A stretch of DNA of 64,000 nucleotides from Pedobacter sp. R20-19 (lineage in GTDB: Bacteria; Bacteroidota; Bacteroidia; Sphingobacteriales; Sphingobacteriaceae): positions 248,001 through 312,000 of the forward strand of contig NZ_JCKI01000007.1 of NCBI RefSeq assembly GCF_000708265.2, in the 5' to 3' direction. The first letter of the stretch is position 1. Each line of letters begins with the position of its first letter. The notes under the pieces are model-generated. The model was not told the origin of the DNA, ran no database searches, and saw nothing but the letters and a program-made list of their open reading frames with translations. Positions 17,118 through 26,473 of the stretch are shown piece after piece. The position numbers and the translations under genes are program-made.

Positions 17118-17136
17118 GGTTGGTGAGACACCAACC
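17118..17136. repeat. REP-like palindrome 1
   Basis: GGTTGGTG-AGA-CACCAACC, a perfect 8-bp stem with a 3-base loop. Confidence 0.85.
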
Positions 17137-17155
17137 AATAGATTAAACTTTTCCC

Positions 17156-17182
17156 TTTCGGTTGGTGTCTCGCCAACCGAAA
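17156..17182. repeat. REP-like palindrome 2
   Basis: A 12-bp stem (TTTCGGTTGGTG / CGCCAACCGAAA, one G-T pair) with a TCT loop, followed by TATT. Confidence 0.85.
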
Positions 17183-17243
17183 TATTAAAGAGATGCTCCT
17201 GTTGACTGGGAGGAAGAGTTCCCCATACCCGTATCATTCCTAT

Positions 17244-17264
17244 CGGTTGGTGTCTCACCAACCG
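17244..17264. repeat. REP-like palindrome 3
   Basis: CGGTTGGTG-TCT-CACCAACCG, a perfect 9-bp stem, followed by AAATATTA as in copies 2 and 7. Confidence 0.85.
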
Positions 17265-17332
17265 AAATATTAGAAGTTTAGCGATAAGGTATACTGCTGA
17301 GATGAAGTAATGTGCATTTAATCCATGTTGAC

Positions 17333-17448
17333 TTTTGCACACTGGTCATAAACGATCGTCACCCTGAATTTATTTCAGGGCCTTATTAAAAACATCTTAT
17401 ATAAGTCGCAACAAAAAGATGCTGAAATAAATTCAGCATGACGACATT
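17333..17448 (+). repeat. 115-bp repeat B, copy 2 (MITE-like)
   Basis: It contains two 22-bp inverted arms with two mismatches (17357-17378 and 17422-17443, reading CGTCAyyCTGAATTTATTTCAG). It lies directly upstream of the transposase gene and is very close to copy 3. Confidence 0.85.
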
Positions 17449-17457
17449 TTTTCCCTA

Positions 17458-17480
17458 TTGGTTGGTGTCTCACCAACCAA
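17458..17480. repeat. REP-like palindrome 4, upstream of the transposase
   Basis: A 10-bp stem (TTGGTTGGTG / CACCAACCAA) with a TCT loop, 59 bases before the transposase start. Confidence 0.85.
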
Positions 17481-17539
17481 AATATTAACCTGAAAAATCC
17501 TATATTGCTTTTATCGTCCCTGCAACCTAAAAAAATATT

Positions 17540-18085
17540 ATGAGTATATTTCACAAAAGACAGGGACAAATGGATTATAATTATCCATATTTCTACACAG
17601 ACACTATATGCCATTTTGATCACTTATTGGCAGATGATCATTTTAAGATGATTGTTATTAATTCTCTTCAGTATCTAACTCAACAGAAATTAATAGAGAT
17701 TTATGGCTATGTTATTATGCCTAATCATATTCATCTCATCTGGAATATGTTAAAGCTAAATGGGAAAGAAAGTCCTGCGGCAAGTTTCACAAAATTTACC
17801 GCCCATCAATTTAGAAAACATTTAATAACTCATTCACCAAATTTACTTGAGAAATATAGATCAATAAAAGAAGATCGTAGCTATCAGTTTTGGAAACGAG
17901 ACCCTTTGGCTATCCCCTTAAGTTCTGAAGGTATATTAATTCAGAAATTAGATTATATACATGAAAATCCAACTAAGGAGAAATGGAATCTATGCGAATC
18001 AGTAGAAGATTATATTTGGAGTAGTGCTAGTTTTTATGAAACCGGGATTGATAATTTTAAAATACTTACTCATTTTAGAGATTAA
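17540..18085 (+). CDS. REP-associated tyrosine transposase (RAYT, IS200/IS605-like Y1 HUH)
   Basis: A 181-residue single-domain transposase. The HUH metal-binding motif is M-P-N-H-I-H-L-I-W near residue 60. The catalytic Tyr is in K-L-D-Y-I-H-E-N-P near residue 137. A strand G-Y-V-I precedes the HUH motif and a W-S-S-A pattern follows near 158, all as in the Transposase_17/Y1_Tnp family. RAYTs cut and join single-stranded REP palindromes and usually are single-copy, domesticated genes. Here REP-like palindromes lie 59 bases upstream and about 33 bases downstream, with at least seven in the neighbourhood. No typical IS ends are visible. Confidence 0.92.
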   Translation: MSIFHKRQGQMDYNYPYFYTDTICHFDHLLADDHFKMIVINSLQYLTQQKLIEIYGYVIMPNHIHLIWNMLKLNGKESPAASFTKFTAHQFRKHLITHSPNLLEKYRSIKEDRSYQFWKRDPLAIPLSSEGILIQKLDYIHENPTKEKWNLCESVEDYIWSSASFYETGIDNFKILTHFRD

Positions 18086-18118
18086 TTGAGACTGGGTGTT
18101 GTATGATTGATTAGGTTT

Positions 18119-18139
18119 CGGTTAGTGGGACACCAACCG
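18119..18139. repeat. REP-like palindrome 5, downstream of the transposase
   Basis: CGGTTAGTG-GGA-CACCAACCG, a 9-bp stem with one mismatch. Confidence 0.75.
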
Positions 18140-18212
18140 ATAGAGAGAAGATTGTTAGCAAGTGAACATGAGAAAGTTGAAATATTGAAGAATAAATAAA
18201 TCTCTTCCTAAT

Positions 18213-18331
18213 TTTTGCACACTGGTCATGAACGATCGTCACCCTGAATTTATTTCAGGGCCTTATTAACAAAAACATCTTATATAAGTCGCAACAAAAA
18301 GATGCTGAAATAAATTCAGCATGACGACATT
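18213..18331 (+). repeat. 115-bp repeat B, copy 3
   Basis: Almost identical to copy 2, differing by single bases and a short AACA insertion. It is followed by repeat C copy 2, the same order as copy 1 plus C1 on the other side of the transposase. Confidence 0.85.
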
Positions 18332-18339
18332 GCTAACAA

Positions 18340-18510
18340 AGCAGCCAATATTAGTTTATTGGCTGCTTTTAGTTTTAAAAAGATAATAACTATTCCTGAA
18401 ATATTCATCCCGCAGACTCAGGAGATTTTCGCAGAAGCAAGTAGCAAAATCTGCGAAATTTGCTCTGATCTGCGGGACAAAGCCTTGTATTATGTTAAGT
18501 CATTTACCTA
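18340..18510 (+). repeat. 165-bp repeat C, copy 2
   Basis: Second copy of the block at 16946-17111, again opening with the 11-bp GCAGCC hairpin. A 108-codon frame running through it (18359-18685) is composed of repeat sequence and is not called as a gene. Confidence 0.8.
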
Positions 18511-18594
18511 TCCGTTGGAGTCTCACCAGCCGATAAAACCTACTTTATTACTGTATGATACGGCTTACTGCATAGCTTATGTTGCTTCCCCTAT

Positions 18595-18615
18595 CGGTTG
18601 GTGTCTCACCAACCG
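18595..18615. repeat. REP-like palindrome 7 (with a decayed copy 6 at about 18511-18532)
   Basis: CGGTTGGTG-TCT-CACCAACCG, identical to palindrome 3. The degenerate copy upstream reads ccgttggagtctcaccagccg. From here to the next gene (18616-18822) I see only a half palindrome and AT-rich sequence. Confidence 0.8.
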
Positions 18616-18822
18616 AAATATCCAACCACCCATTCTTGATACACCCACCGAAATATCCTCCTACATATCCGTAAACCTCAACTAAAATATTAATCAATCA
18701 GAAATCTTTAATTTAACATCTATTCAAAAATTGAACAATTTCTAAACCATTTCATAACATAAAACCTAAATCGGCTTAACACTACAATAACACCTTTGCA
18801 TCATAAAAAATCAGAACTAATC

Positions 18823-21800
18823 ATGATGAAAAATTTACTTATTGCAGTGATGCTGTTTTTATGCTATGCCACCAATTCGGCCATGGCACAAACCACACAA
18901 GCATCAATTTCAGGAATTGTAACGGATGATCTAAAGAAACCCATTCCAGGTGTTTCCGTACAGATTAAAAACAACTCAACTGGTTTTACCACCAGAACAT
19001 CTACTAATGCTCAAGGAGAATACACTTTTAAAGAATTGCCTTTAGGTGGTCCTTATACCGTTAAGGCAGCTTACATTGGCTATTCTGAACAAAATAGAAC
19101 AGGCTTTATGCTTAACCAGGGCGATGCAGTATCAGTAGCCATTAACATGCAAGAAACTTCCCAAAACTTAGGTGGAGTAGAAGTTAACGGGTCTTCATTA
19201 AGAAATAAAGTGCAGCAATTTGGGGCATCTACAGAGATTTCATCAAAAACAATGAACTTACTACCAGTAAACGGACGTAATTTCTCCAGCTTAACAGATT
19301 TATCTCCATTATCTGGTCCAGGTGGAATCTCCGGTCAGTTAGGCTCTTCCACTAACTTTACTATTGATGGTATGACGGCAAAAAACCCTACATCAGCGGG
19401 CAGTACAACCAGCCGTAGTGGTGCGCCATATTCCATCTCGATAGAAAGTGTACGAGAGTTTAAAGTGGTAACTAACCAATACGACGTAAGTTTAGGTCGT
19501 TCAGGTGGTGGTACCATCAGTGCGGTAACAAAATCAGGAACGAACGAAATTACAGGTAGTGCATTTGCTTATAACCGGGCTGATTTCTTGGCAAGCAAAT
19601 ATGACATCAGAGGGAATAAAAGAGTTAACGATTTCTCTACTTACCAATATGGTTTTAGCTTAGGTGGTCCAATCATAAAAGATAAATTACATTACTTTGC
19701 CGCTTGGGATCATCAGAGAGATTCTCGCCCATTAATTATTGCTGATATTAACTCGGATGCGGATGTAGCCCGTTTCAACATTACGAACACCACATTAAAT
19801 AATTTTTTAGCTGTTGCCAGAAACAAATATGGTGTAGCCAATACGCCTCAGTATGGTTCTTTTGATAAAAAAAGAGGAACTGATGCCGGTTTCCTTCGTT
19901 TAGATTGGCAAATTGATGATAAAAATTTATTAACGGTTAGGGATAATTATACCAACGATAGAAACCCATTGGGATTAGCTGACAATACGGCCATCAACTT
20001 TTATGAAAGTTATGGAAATGATAAAAACGTGGATAATAGCTTATTGGCTACGTTACGTTCTACCATCAGCAGCAAAGTTACCAATGAATTAAAGTTGCAG
20101 CATTTGTACACCTACCAAGCCAGTACGCAAAATGACGAATTAGGTTTTGCCATCCCAAGAGCGGTTGTTTCTAACTTACAATCTACTACCCCAACTGGCA
20201 GTTTATTAACAGCTGTTCAAATTGGTGGACACCGCTTCGGACAAGAAGGTTTTACCAATAATGTGTTGCAATTGGTAGATAATTTTTACTATAACACAGA
20301 TAAAATTAAATACACTTTTGGTGTAGATATCATGTACACCCATGCAAAATCATTGTATGGCAGTGAAGTAAATGGTCGTTTTACTTTTAACAGATCAGGT
20401 ACAGGAACAAACGATCCAACTGCTCTACAAAATTTCGATAATTTAATACCAATCAGTTATTATAGAGAAGTTCCTTTAGTTGCTGATCCAACTGTTGTTG
20501 GCAAGTTATGGAATACTGCAATTTATGGCCAAATGCAAACTAAACTGGGTAAAGGTTTAGATTTTACGGGTGGTTTACGCTTGGATTATAGCAAGTACCC
20601 AACGTCACCATTAAATCAGCAATTATTTGATGCCATCGGTGTAAGAACAGATCACAAATTAAAGCAATTTTTGATTCAACCACGTATCCAGTTTAATTGG
20701 GATGTGAACGAAAACCATACCGATTACGTTCGTCTAGGCGCCGGAATTTTTGGCTCAGATGTAAACAATTATGTAACCATTAATAACTTAACATTTGATG
20801 GTAAACATTTTGCAACTGTTGATGTTACAGGTACAGGAGTGCCTACTCCTAACTTTATTGGCTACAGAAACGGAACTGCTTCAGCACCAACGCTACCAGC
20901 ACAACAAATCCCTACTATTAATACTTATGCTGACGATGCTAAAATACCAGTAGTATATAAAGCAAACTTATCTTATAACAAATTAATAAATGATAGAATA
21001 AGAGTTGGTATTACGGGTTATGCAACATTGGCACGGAATAATTATATGTATGTAGACAGAAATATGGTTGCCGATCCTTTTTTCAGATTATCAAATGAAG
21101 GAAACAGGGGAGTTTATGTACCTGCAAACAGTATCATCACTGGTAATGGAACTACCGATTGGAAAAGAGGTCGTTTAACTAATCAGTTTGGTAGAGTATT
21201 GGAAATGAACAGTAAAGGGAAGGTAAATCAATTTGCGGTTGTTGTAGATGGAACCTGGAGATACTTTAAAGACGGAGAGATTTCGGCCAGTTTTACCTGG
21301 AATGATACAAAAGATAACACATCATACAATGGTAATGTGGCCAACTCAGCTACATTATCATTACCAGTTATAGATGATCCGAGAAATTTGAACAACATGA
21401 CTTATTCAAATGGTCAATTTAGAAACAAAGTGGTAGTTTATGGAACCTTACCATCATTTTATGGAATTAAAGCCGGTATTCGCTATTCGGGCATTGGCGG
21501 CACAAGATATAGTTTACTATCTGGTGGAAATACCAATGGTGATTTCGTAGCAACAAACGATTTGGCTTACATCTTTAACAGATCAAATACAAATGTACCT
21601 GCGGCACTTAGAACAGGTTTACAAACCTTATTAGATAATGGTGCTGCAAGCCAAAGTTTGAAAGATTATATCACTAAGTACGAAGGTACATTTGCTGAGC
21701 GTAATGGCGGTATAAATGGTTTCTATGGCACAATTGATTTAAGATTAGCTTATCAGATTAAATTCGGACGCGGTAAAAAACAAAGCATTGAAATTTCTGG

Positions 21801-21996
21801 CGATTTGTTTAACGTAGCCAATTTATTTAAGAAAACCTGGGGTATTACAGAAACTCTAGGTACGCAGGCATTATATGCTGTTACCGGCTTTGACGCTGCA
21901 ACTTCTAATTACAATTACCGCGTAAACAACACTGGTATTGTAACGCCATCAGGTAACCCTTGGCAAGCACAAATCGGTTTGAGATACGGATTTTAG
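18823..21996 (+). CDS. Oar-like TonB-dependent outer-membrane receptor
   Basis: About 1057 residues from the ATG at 18823. An upstream TTG at 18796 is unlikely because a promoter-like CACCTTTG ends at 18798. After a signal peptide (ending N-S-A-M-A-Q) comes a carboxypeptidase-D regulatory-like domain (I-S-G-I-V-T-D-D-L-K-K-P-I-P-G-V-S-V). A plug region follows (M-N-L-L-P-V-N-G-R-N-F and G-R-S-G-G-G-T-I-S-A-V-T-K-S-G-T-N), then the beta-barrel ending in I-G-L-R-Y-G-F with the terminal Phe. Oar-like proteins are large adhesive or protein-transport receptors; the ligand is unknown. No SusD partner is next to it. Confidence 0.9.
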   Translation: MMKNLLIAVMLFLCYATNSAMAQTTQASISGIVTDDLKKPIPGVSVQIKNNSTGFTTRTSTNAQGEYTFKELPLGGPYTVKAAYIGYSEQNRTGFMLNQGDAVSVAINMQETSQNLGGVEVNGSSLRNKVQQFGASTEISSKTMNLLPVNGRNFSSLTDLSPLSGPGGISGQLGSSTNFTIDGMTAKNPTSAGSTTSRSGAPYSISIESVREFKVVTNQYDVSLGRSGGGTISAVTKSGTNEITGSAFAYNRADFLASKYDIRGNKRVNDFSTYQYGFSLGGPIIKDKLHYFAAWDHQRDSRPLIIADINSDADVARFNITNTTLNNFLAVARNKYGVANTPQYGSFDKKRGTDAGFLRLDWQIDDKNLLTVRDNYTNDRNPLGLADNTAINFYESYGNDKNVDNSLLATLRSTISSKVTNELKLQHLYTYQASTQNDELGFAIPRAVVSNLQSTTPTGSLLTAVQIGGHRFGQEGFTNNVLQLVDNFYYNTDKIKYTFGVDIMYTHAKSLYGSEVNGRFTFNRSGTGTNDPTALQNFDNLIPISYYREVPLVADPTVVGKLWNTAIYGQMQTKLGKGLDFTGGLRLDYSKYPTSPLNQQLFDAIGVRTDHKLKQFLIQPRIQFNWDVNENHTDYVRLGAGIFGSDVNNYVTINNLTFDGKHFATVDVTGTGVPTPNFIGYRNGTASAPTLPAQQIPTINTYADDAKIPVVYKANLSYNKLINDRIRVGITGYATLARNNYMYVDRNMVADPFFRLSNEGNRGVYVPANSIITGNGTTDWKRGRLTNQFGRVLEMNSKGKVNQFAVVVDGTWRYFKDGEISASFTWNDTKDNTSYNGNVANSATLSLPVIDDPRNLNNMTYSNGQFRNKVVVYGTLPSFYGIKAGIRYSGIGGTRYSLLSGGNTNGDFVATNDLAYIFNRSNTNVPAALRTGLQTLLDNGAASQSLKDYITKYEGTFAERNGGINGFYGTIDLRLAYQIKFGRGKKQSIEISGDLFNVANLFKKTWGITETLGTQALYAVTGFDAATSNYNYRVNNTGIVTPSGNPWQAQIGLRYGF

Positions 21997-22033
21997 TTAT
22001 TGAAAGATACCCTGTATCTTTCTAAAAAGTCAT

Positions 22034-22072
22034 AAAAAAAGGGAATGGATTTTAATCCGTTCCCTTTTTTTA
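22034..22072 (+). terminator. Intrinsic terminator after the TonB receptor
   Basis: AAAAAAAGGGAATGGAT and its complement (one G-T pair) around a short loop, followed by seven T. Confidence 0.9.
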
Positions 22073-22078
22073 TGTTTG
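22071..22078 (+). promoter_or_regulatory. Candidate -7 promoter element TATGTTTG for the ABC exporter
   Basis: An exact TAnnTTTG match directly overlapping the end of the preceding terminator, 22 bases before the ATG at 22101. Confidence 0.6.
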
Positions 22079-22100
22079 TACAATAAACAACAAAACTTTA

Positions 22101-23852
22101 ATGGGATTATTATTAGACTACCTGAAAAACCACAAGTGGATTGTGACTTTGGCTTTATTGCTGGCGGGTTTCAATATTGGCTTTTCACTTTTAGATCCAT
22201 ATATCACCGGAAGAATTTTAGATCGCTTCATCAACCAAAAAGATAAATTAACCTATGCCCAATACCTTTGGGGCTCACTGGGCTTAATTGGTTTAGCCAT
22301 TGGGGCAGCTATGGTTTCGCGTATTGCCAAAAACTTTCAGGATTACTTTACCAGTGTAATCGTACAAAAAGTTGGCGCAAAAATGTATGCCGATGGTTTG
22401 CAGCATTCTTTGAAACTGCCTTACCAGGTTTTTGAAGATCAGCGAAGTGGTGAAACACTGGGGATTTTACAGAAAGTCCGCTTAGATTCTGAAAAGTTTA
22501 TCACATCTTTCATCAGTATCTTATTTGTAAGCTTAATCGGGATGATCTTTGTAATCGTTTATTCCGTTTCCATCAGTTATAAGGTTACTTTGGTTTATTT
22601 TACAGCCATTCCAATTATTAGTTTTGTAAGCTGGTATTTAAGTCGGAAAATTAAAACCATTCAACGCTCTATTGTTGGCGAAACCACAGCGCTTGCAGGT
22701 TCTACTACAGAATCTTTGAGAAACATCGAGCTGGTAAAAAGTTTAGGCTTGGCCGATCAGGAAATTGAAAGATTAAACAAAACCACGTACAAAATTTTAG
22801 GACTGGAACTTAAGAAAGTAAAATATGTGCGGAGCATGAGTTTCGTACAAGGTACCACAGTAAACTTAGTAAGAAGCACCATGATTTTGGTTTTATTATT
22901 ACTTATCTTCGATAACGCCATTACTGCCGGACAATATTTAACTTTCTTATTTTACTCTTTCTTCCTCTTCGGGCCATTGCAGGAATTGGGAAATGTAATT
23001 TTAGCCTGGCGTGAAGCTGAAGTTTCTTTAGGAAATTTCAAAAATATTTTAAGTACACCTATTGATAAAAAACCTGATAATCCCATTTCTATCCATAAGA
23101 TTAAAGATTTAACCTTCAGTAATGTTGGTTTCAAACATCAAACGGCTAACAGAAATGCTTTAGAAAATATTTCATTCAAAACTTTTAACGGACAAACCAT
23201 TGCTTTTGTTGGGCCATCAGGTTCTGGCAAAACAACTTTAGTTAAATTGTTGGTAGGCCTCTATCAGCCAAAAGATGGCGAAATTTTATATAATGGCACA
23301 CCAAGCAATAACATTGATTTAGATGCCCTGCGAGAAAAAATTGGTTTTGTAACACAAGACACTCAACTTTTTTCAGGTACAATCAGAGAGAATTTACTTT
23401 TTGTTAACCCAACGGCAACTGATGAAGAATGCTTTAAGGTGTTAAATCAGGCGGCTTGCCAAACTTTACTGGCCAGGGCAGATAAAGGATTGGATTCATT
23501 AATTGGTGAAGGTGGAGTGAAGGTTTCCGGTGGTGAAAAGCAACGTTTATCAATCGCCAGAGCATTATTACGCCAACCTGATATTTTGGTATTTGATGAA
23601 GCCACCTCTTCATTGGATTCTATTACAGAAGAAGAAATTACTAAAACGATTCGTTCAGTTTCAATTTTAACAGATCACATTACCATTCTAATTGCCCACC
23701 GGTTATCAACCATTAAACATGCTGATGTGATTTACGTTTTAGAGAAAGGCCATATCATTGAACAAGGCAAACATGAAGAACTAATTGCACAAAACGGTTT
23801 ATACCAGGCCATGTGGCGCCAACAAATTGGCGAAAGGATTGTTGAAGTTTAA
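22101..23852 (+). CDS. ABC exporter half-transporter (permease fused to ATPase)
   Basis: A 583-residue type IV ABC exporter. Six membrane helices fill residues about 12-320. The ATPase follows: Walker A G-P-S-G-S-G-K-T-T-L near 374, Q-loop F-V-T-Q-D-T-Q-L-F, signature V-S-G-G-E-K-Q-R-L-S, Walker B I-L-V-F-D-E-A-T-S-S-L-D and the H-loop I-A-H-R-L-S-T. The fused layout predicts a homodimer in the inner membrane. Substrates of such MsbA/MdlB-like proteins cover lipids, peptides and drugs, and cannot be told here. The PLDc_N peptide follows 14 bp downstream. Confidence 0.93.
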   Translation: MGLLLDYLKNHKWIVTLALLLAGFNIGFSLLDPYITGRILDRFINQKDKLTYAQYLWGSLGLIGLAIGAAMVSRIAKNFQDYFTSVIVQKVGAKMYADGLQHSLKLPYQVFEDQRSGETLGILQKVRLDSEKFITSFISILFVSLIGMIFVIVYSVSISYKVTLVYFTAIPIISFVSWYLSRKIKTIQRSIVGETTALAGSTTESLRNIELVKSLGLADQEIERLNKTTYKILGLELKKVKYVRSMSFVQGTTVNLVRSTMILVLLLLIFDNAITAGQYLTFLFYSFFLFGPLQELGNVILAWREAEVSLGNFKNILSTPIDKKPDNPISIHKIKDLTFSNVGFKHQTANRNALENISFKTFNGQTIAFVGPSGSGKTTLVKLLVGLYQPKDGEILYNGTPSNNIDLDALREKIGFVTQDTQLFSGTIRENLLFVNPTATDEECFKVLNQAACQTLLARADKGLDSLIGEGGVKVSGGEKQRLSIARALLRQPDILVFDEATSSLDSITEEEITKTIRSVSILTDHITILIAHRLSTIKHADVIYVLEKGHIIEQGKHEELIAQNGLYQAMWRQQIGERIVEV

Positions 23853-23866
23853 TAAATCTTCATTAC

Positions 23867-24082
23867 ATGTTATTAGCACAAATAGAAAGCAATCAGATTG
23901 CAATCATTATTATTATTGCCGCAATACTGTGGTTGGCATTTATAATCATAACCTTATATCACTTATCAAGAAATACCAATATGCTTTTTCCTGTTAAAGT
24001 ACTTTGGTTTATTATCATCCTGTTCGCTCCTTTCATAGGATCAATCGCTTACTTAGTTTGGGGCAAGAACAGAAAGTTTTAA
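23867..24082 (+). CDS. Small PLDc_N-domain membrane peptide
   Basis: A 71-residue protein with two hydrophobic helices (about 11-32 and 44-65). The second contains F-A-P-F-I-G-S-I-A-Y-L-V-W-G, the pattern of the phospholipase D N-terminal (PLDc_N) domain found in cardiolipin synthases and as stand-alone peptides. It probably sits in the inner membrane. It follows the ABC exporter by 14 bp, so co-transcription is likely. No catalytic residues are present and function is unknown. Confidence 0.8.
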   Translation: MLLAQIESNQIAIIIIIAAILWLAFIIITLYHLSRNTNMLFPVKVLWFIIILFAPFIGSIAYLVWGKNRKF

Positions 24083-24775
24083 TTTTTTTTTGCGATTGAT
24101 TTCAAGAGGCTGTATTATTAATTTGAAATGTTATACCGAGCCTGTTGAAGGACTTATGAAAAACGTCTTTAATAGTGTTTCGACAAGCTATCATTGACGT
24201 AACTGCTGAAATAAATTATCCCTCAACATAGCGAGAAGTCATAGCAATTGCCTTAGTCTCCCTACAAGGCCAAACCACTGTTTCCTCGTTCTGCTCTTAG
24301 ACCGGCATGGTCAATTTTTCGGGATGGCACTGATCAAGCCCACCTACTGACTTCCACAGAAAAATTGCGAGACGGCACTTTTGTTTCTTTTGGTGCCAAA
24401 AGAAAATGAGCCCGTCCGGCCAGGACAAAATAAAATTGAAATTTTAGAAACCTCGGATATGATGTCATTCGATAATTGATCGTTCAAAATTTTATAGCTT
24501 GCAGATACTTCGTGCTTCAGCATGGTATCAGTTGTCTCTAGCGATAGCATTAAGATTGCTTCTTACCTCGCAATGACGGAAATGGATCAAAATACCCTAA
24601 TATAATTATTGGATTTCATTAAATATGGCATGAATTAGTTAAGGTAACTACCATTGACGTGATTATCAAAACAACCAAAAGTCAATTAATTATAAAAACA
24701 TAACGTACATTGATTTTTATGAAATAAATTATCCCTCAACATTACAAGTCTTGATATAATACAGTCTTTCAAAAA
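24083..24775. repeat. 693-bp gap with decayed intergenic repeats
   Basis: No gene is supported. A 23-bp direct repeat (tgaaataaattatccctcaa plus cat) occurs at 24207-24229 and 24720-24742. Pieces such as gtttcgacaagct and cctcgcaatgacg resemble intergenic repeats common in Bacteroidota genomes; similar gcaatgacg pieces occur near 48490. The tgaaataaatt core is shared with repeat B. Confidence 0.6.
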
Positions 24776-26062
24776 CTAAGCTGCATTTGCAGTTTGTTCA
24801 TTAATATCCTGCAAACTCAACTTCGTTAATGATTTCGTTTTTAACCACGTGATAAATGCGATTCCAATCGTCATGCTGCCACCAAAAACAACTGCAGGAA
24901 CCAGCGTTAATAACTTGGCTGACAAACCAGATTCAAATTCACCAATTTCATTAGATGAACCAATAAACATACTGTTTACCGCAGAAACCCTTCCACGCAT
25001 CTCATCAGGTGTAAGTAACTGCATAATGGTTTGACGGATGATTACGCTTACGCTATCAAATGAGCCTTCTAAAAACAAGAAAAAGAGTGTTAAGTAGAAG
25101 TTTCTTGAAAGTCCGTAACAAATAATGCTGAGGCCAAATCCGGTAACAGCAATCAACAAATTACGCCAGGGTTTTCCCATAGGCGAAAATCTGGTCATCA
25201 GAAGCATGGTAATTACTGCCCCTGAAGATGCCGCACCACGCATCATCCCCAGACCAAATGATCCTAAATGAAATACATCTTTAGCAAAAATCGGTAACAG
25301 GGCTACTGCACCACCAAAAAACACAGAGAAAAGATCAAGACTCATCGCCCAAACCATCATCTTGGTTTTAAACACAAATTGGATTCCCTCTTTTAAACTA
25401 TGAAAAATATTTTCCTTTGGAATATATTTTGAAGGATGTTTTTTTAATGTGAAGATGCAAATTAAGGAGATAGAAACCAGGATAACAATTACACTATATG
25501 CAGCCGTAATACCCCATAACCAATTAACCAAACCTCCTGTTAACGGACCAATAATAGTGGCTAACTGCCAGGTACTACTGCTCCAGGTACTTGAATTGGG
25601 GTACAATTTCTTAGGTACAATTTCCGCCATTAATGAAAATGTTGCCGGGCCAAAAAAACCTCGTGCAATACCAATGCAGAATACAAGACCATACATCACG
25701 AGCACAATCAAATCCTCTTTAAGGTGAAGGTATTGGCTGGTAATAATCAACATTAAAACCGATGCAAGCCAAACGCCAGAGAATATTTTAATCAGTAAGC
25801 CACGCTTTTCACTTTTATCTGCGATGTAACCACCGTAAAGTGCTATTCCTATAGCCGGTATGGCTTCGCATAACCCAACCAACCCCAACTTTAACGGATC
25901 ATGGGTTAAATCATAAATATGATATCCGATCACTACCGCCTGCATTTGATAAGCAAGGGTAAAGAAAAACCTCATCCCTAAAAAGGAACGAAATTCTTTA
26001 TACCGCAACGCTGCGAATGGATCTTGTTTAACGATTACGGAGTTGGAATCTGAATTTGCCAC
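24776..26062 (-). CDS. MFS transporter (EntS-like)
   Basis: A 428-residue major facilitator with about 12 hydrophobic helices. The start is Y-K-E-F-R-S-F-L-G-M-R-F. The loop between helices 2 and 3 reads G-G-Y-I-A-D-K-S-E-K-R, the MFS motif A. Later T-P-D-E-M-R-G-R-V-S-A-V-N is typical of the EntS/multidrug-exporter branch. It should export small molecules across the inner membrane; the substrate is not known. It stands downstream of susD on the same strand, but 411 bp and a terminator separate them. Confidence 0.9.
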   Translation of the reverse strand: MANSDSNSVIVKQDPFAALRYKEFRSFLGMRFFFTLAYQMQAVVIGYHIYDLTHDPLKLGLVGLCEAIPAIGIALYGGYIADKSEKRGLLIKIFSGVWLASVLMLIITSQYLHLKEDLIVLVMYGLVFCIGIARGFFGPATFSLMAEIVPKKLYPNSSTWSSSTWQLATIIGPLTGGLVNWLWGITAAYSVIVILVSISLICIFTLKKHPSKYIPKENIFHSLKEGIQFVFKTKMMVWAMSLDLFSVFFGGAVALLPIFAKDVFHLGSFGLGMMRGAASSGAVITMLLMTRFSPMGKPWRNLLIAVTGFGLSIICYGLSRNFYLTLFFLFLEGSFDSVSVIIRQTIMQLLTPDEMRGRVSAVNSMFIGSSNEIGEFESGLSAKLLTLVPAVVFGGSMTIGIAFITWLKTKSLTKLSLQDINEQTANAA

Positions 26063-26422
26063 TTAAAAGAGTTTATCTGCAAAATTAAGCTTTGAAAATT
26101 AATAATAGGAATAGATAAATACTTAAGATGGATTATTTGGTAAGTTGGTGAGGCGAAAAGCTGATGAGTTGTTGGATAAGTTTAGAATAGGTGAGGTAAA
26201 TATGAGTGAGACGGGCAATTAAATCTCTAATTATGTAAATTCAAATAACGGTATTAATTACTAATTTAATACAGATCGCTACCTTAACAACTCTCCCCTA
26301 TAAACCTAAACGCCTAACCCTCTAAACTCCTAACCATTTTGCCTTCTTACCAAATCACCAACTTACCGCCTAAATACCTAATCCGCTAAACCACTAACCT
26401 TTTCACCTTCCCAAACAAAAAA
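26063..26422. other. Intergenic stretch with low-complexity C-rich sequence
   Basis: No gene. The right half is rich in ctaacc/cctaaa-type runs (26290-26410). Part of it (caccaacttacc) is complementary to ggtaagttggtg near 26140, forming an imperfect long inverted repeat. Confidence 0.4.
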
Positions 26423-26453
26423 CCCGATGGATAGCATTACACCATCCATCGGG
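26423..26453 (-). terminator. Intrinsic terminator of the susCD pair
   Basis: A perfect 10-bp stem (CCCGATGGAT / ATCCATCGGG) followed by TTTTTTG on the minus strand, 20 bases past the susD stop. Confidence 0.9.
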
Positions 26454-26473
26454 TCAAATTTTAGATCACACTC

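Noticed and set aside
17118..18615. CRISPR array
   Set aside because: The repeats are palindromes with irregular spacing of tens to hundreds of bases, and no spacer pattern or cas gene is present.
18359..18685. 108-codon frame after the transposase
   Set aside because: It runs through repeat C and REP palindromes, and no conserved protein pattern is visible; the matching stretch on the other side (16999-17205) breaks.
18796..18822. Upstream TTG start for the Oar-like receptor
   Set aside because: It overlaps a promoter-like CACCTTTG, and the extra residues are polar ones before a normal signal peptide.
24083..24775. Small frames in the gap before the MFS gene
   Set aside because: They consist of decayed intergenic repeats and carry no protein-like pattern.
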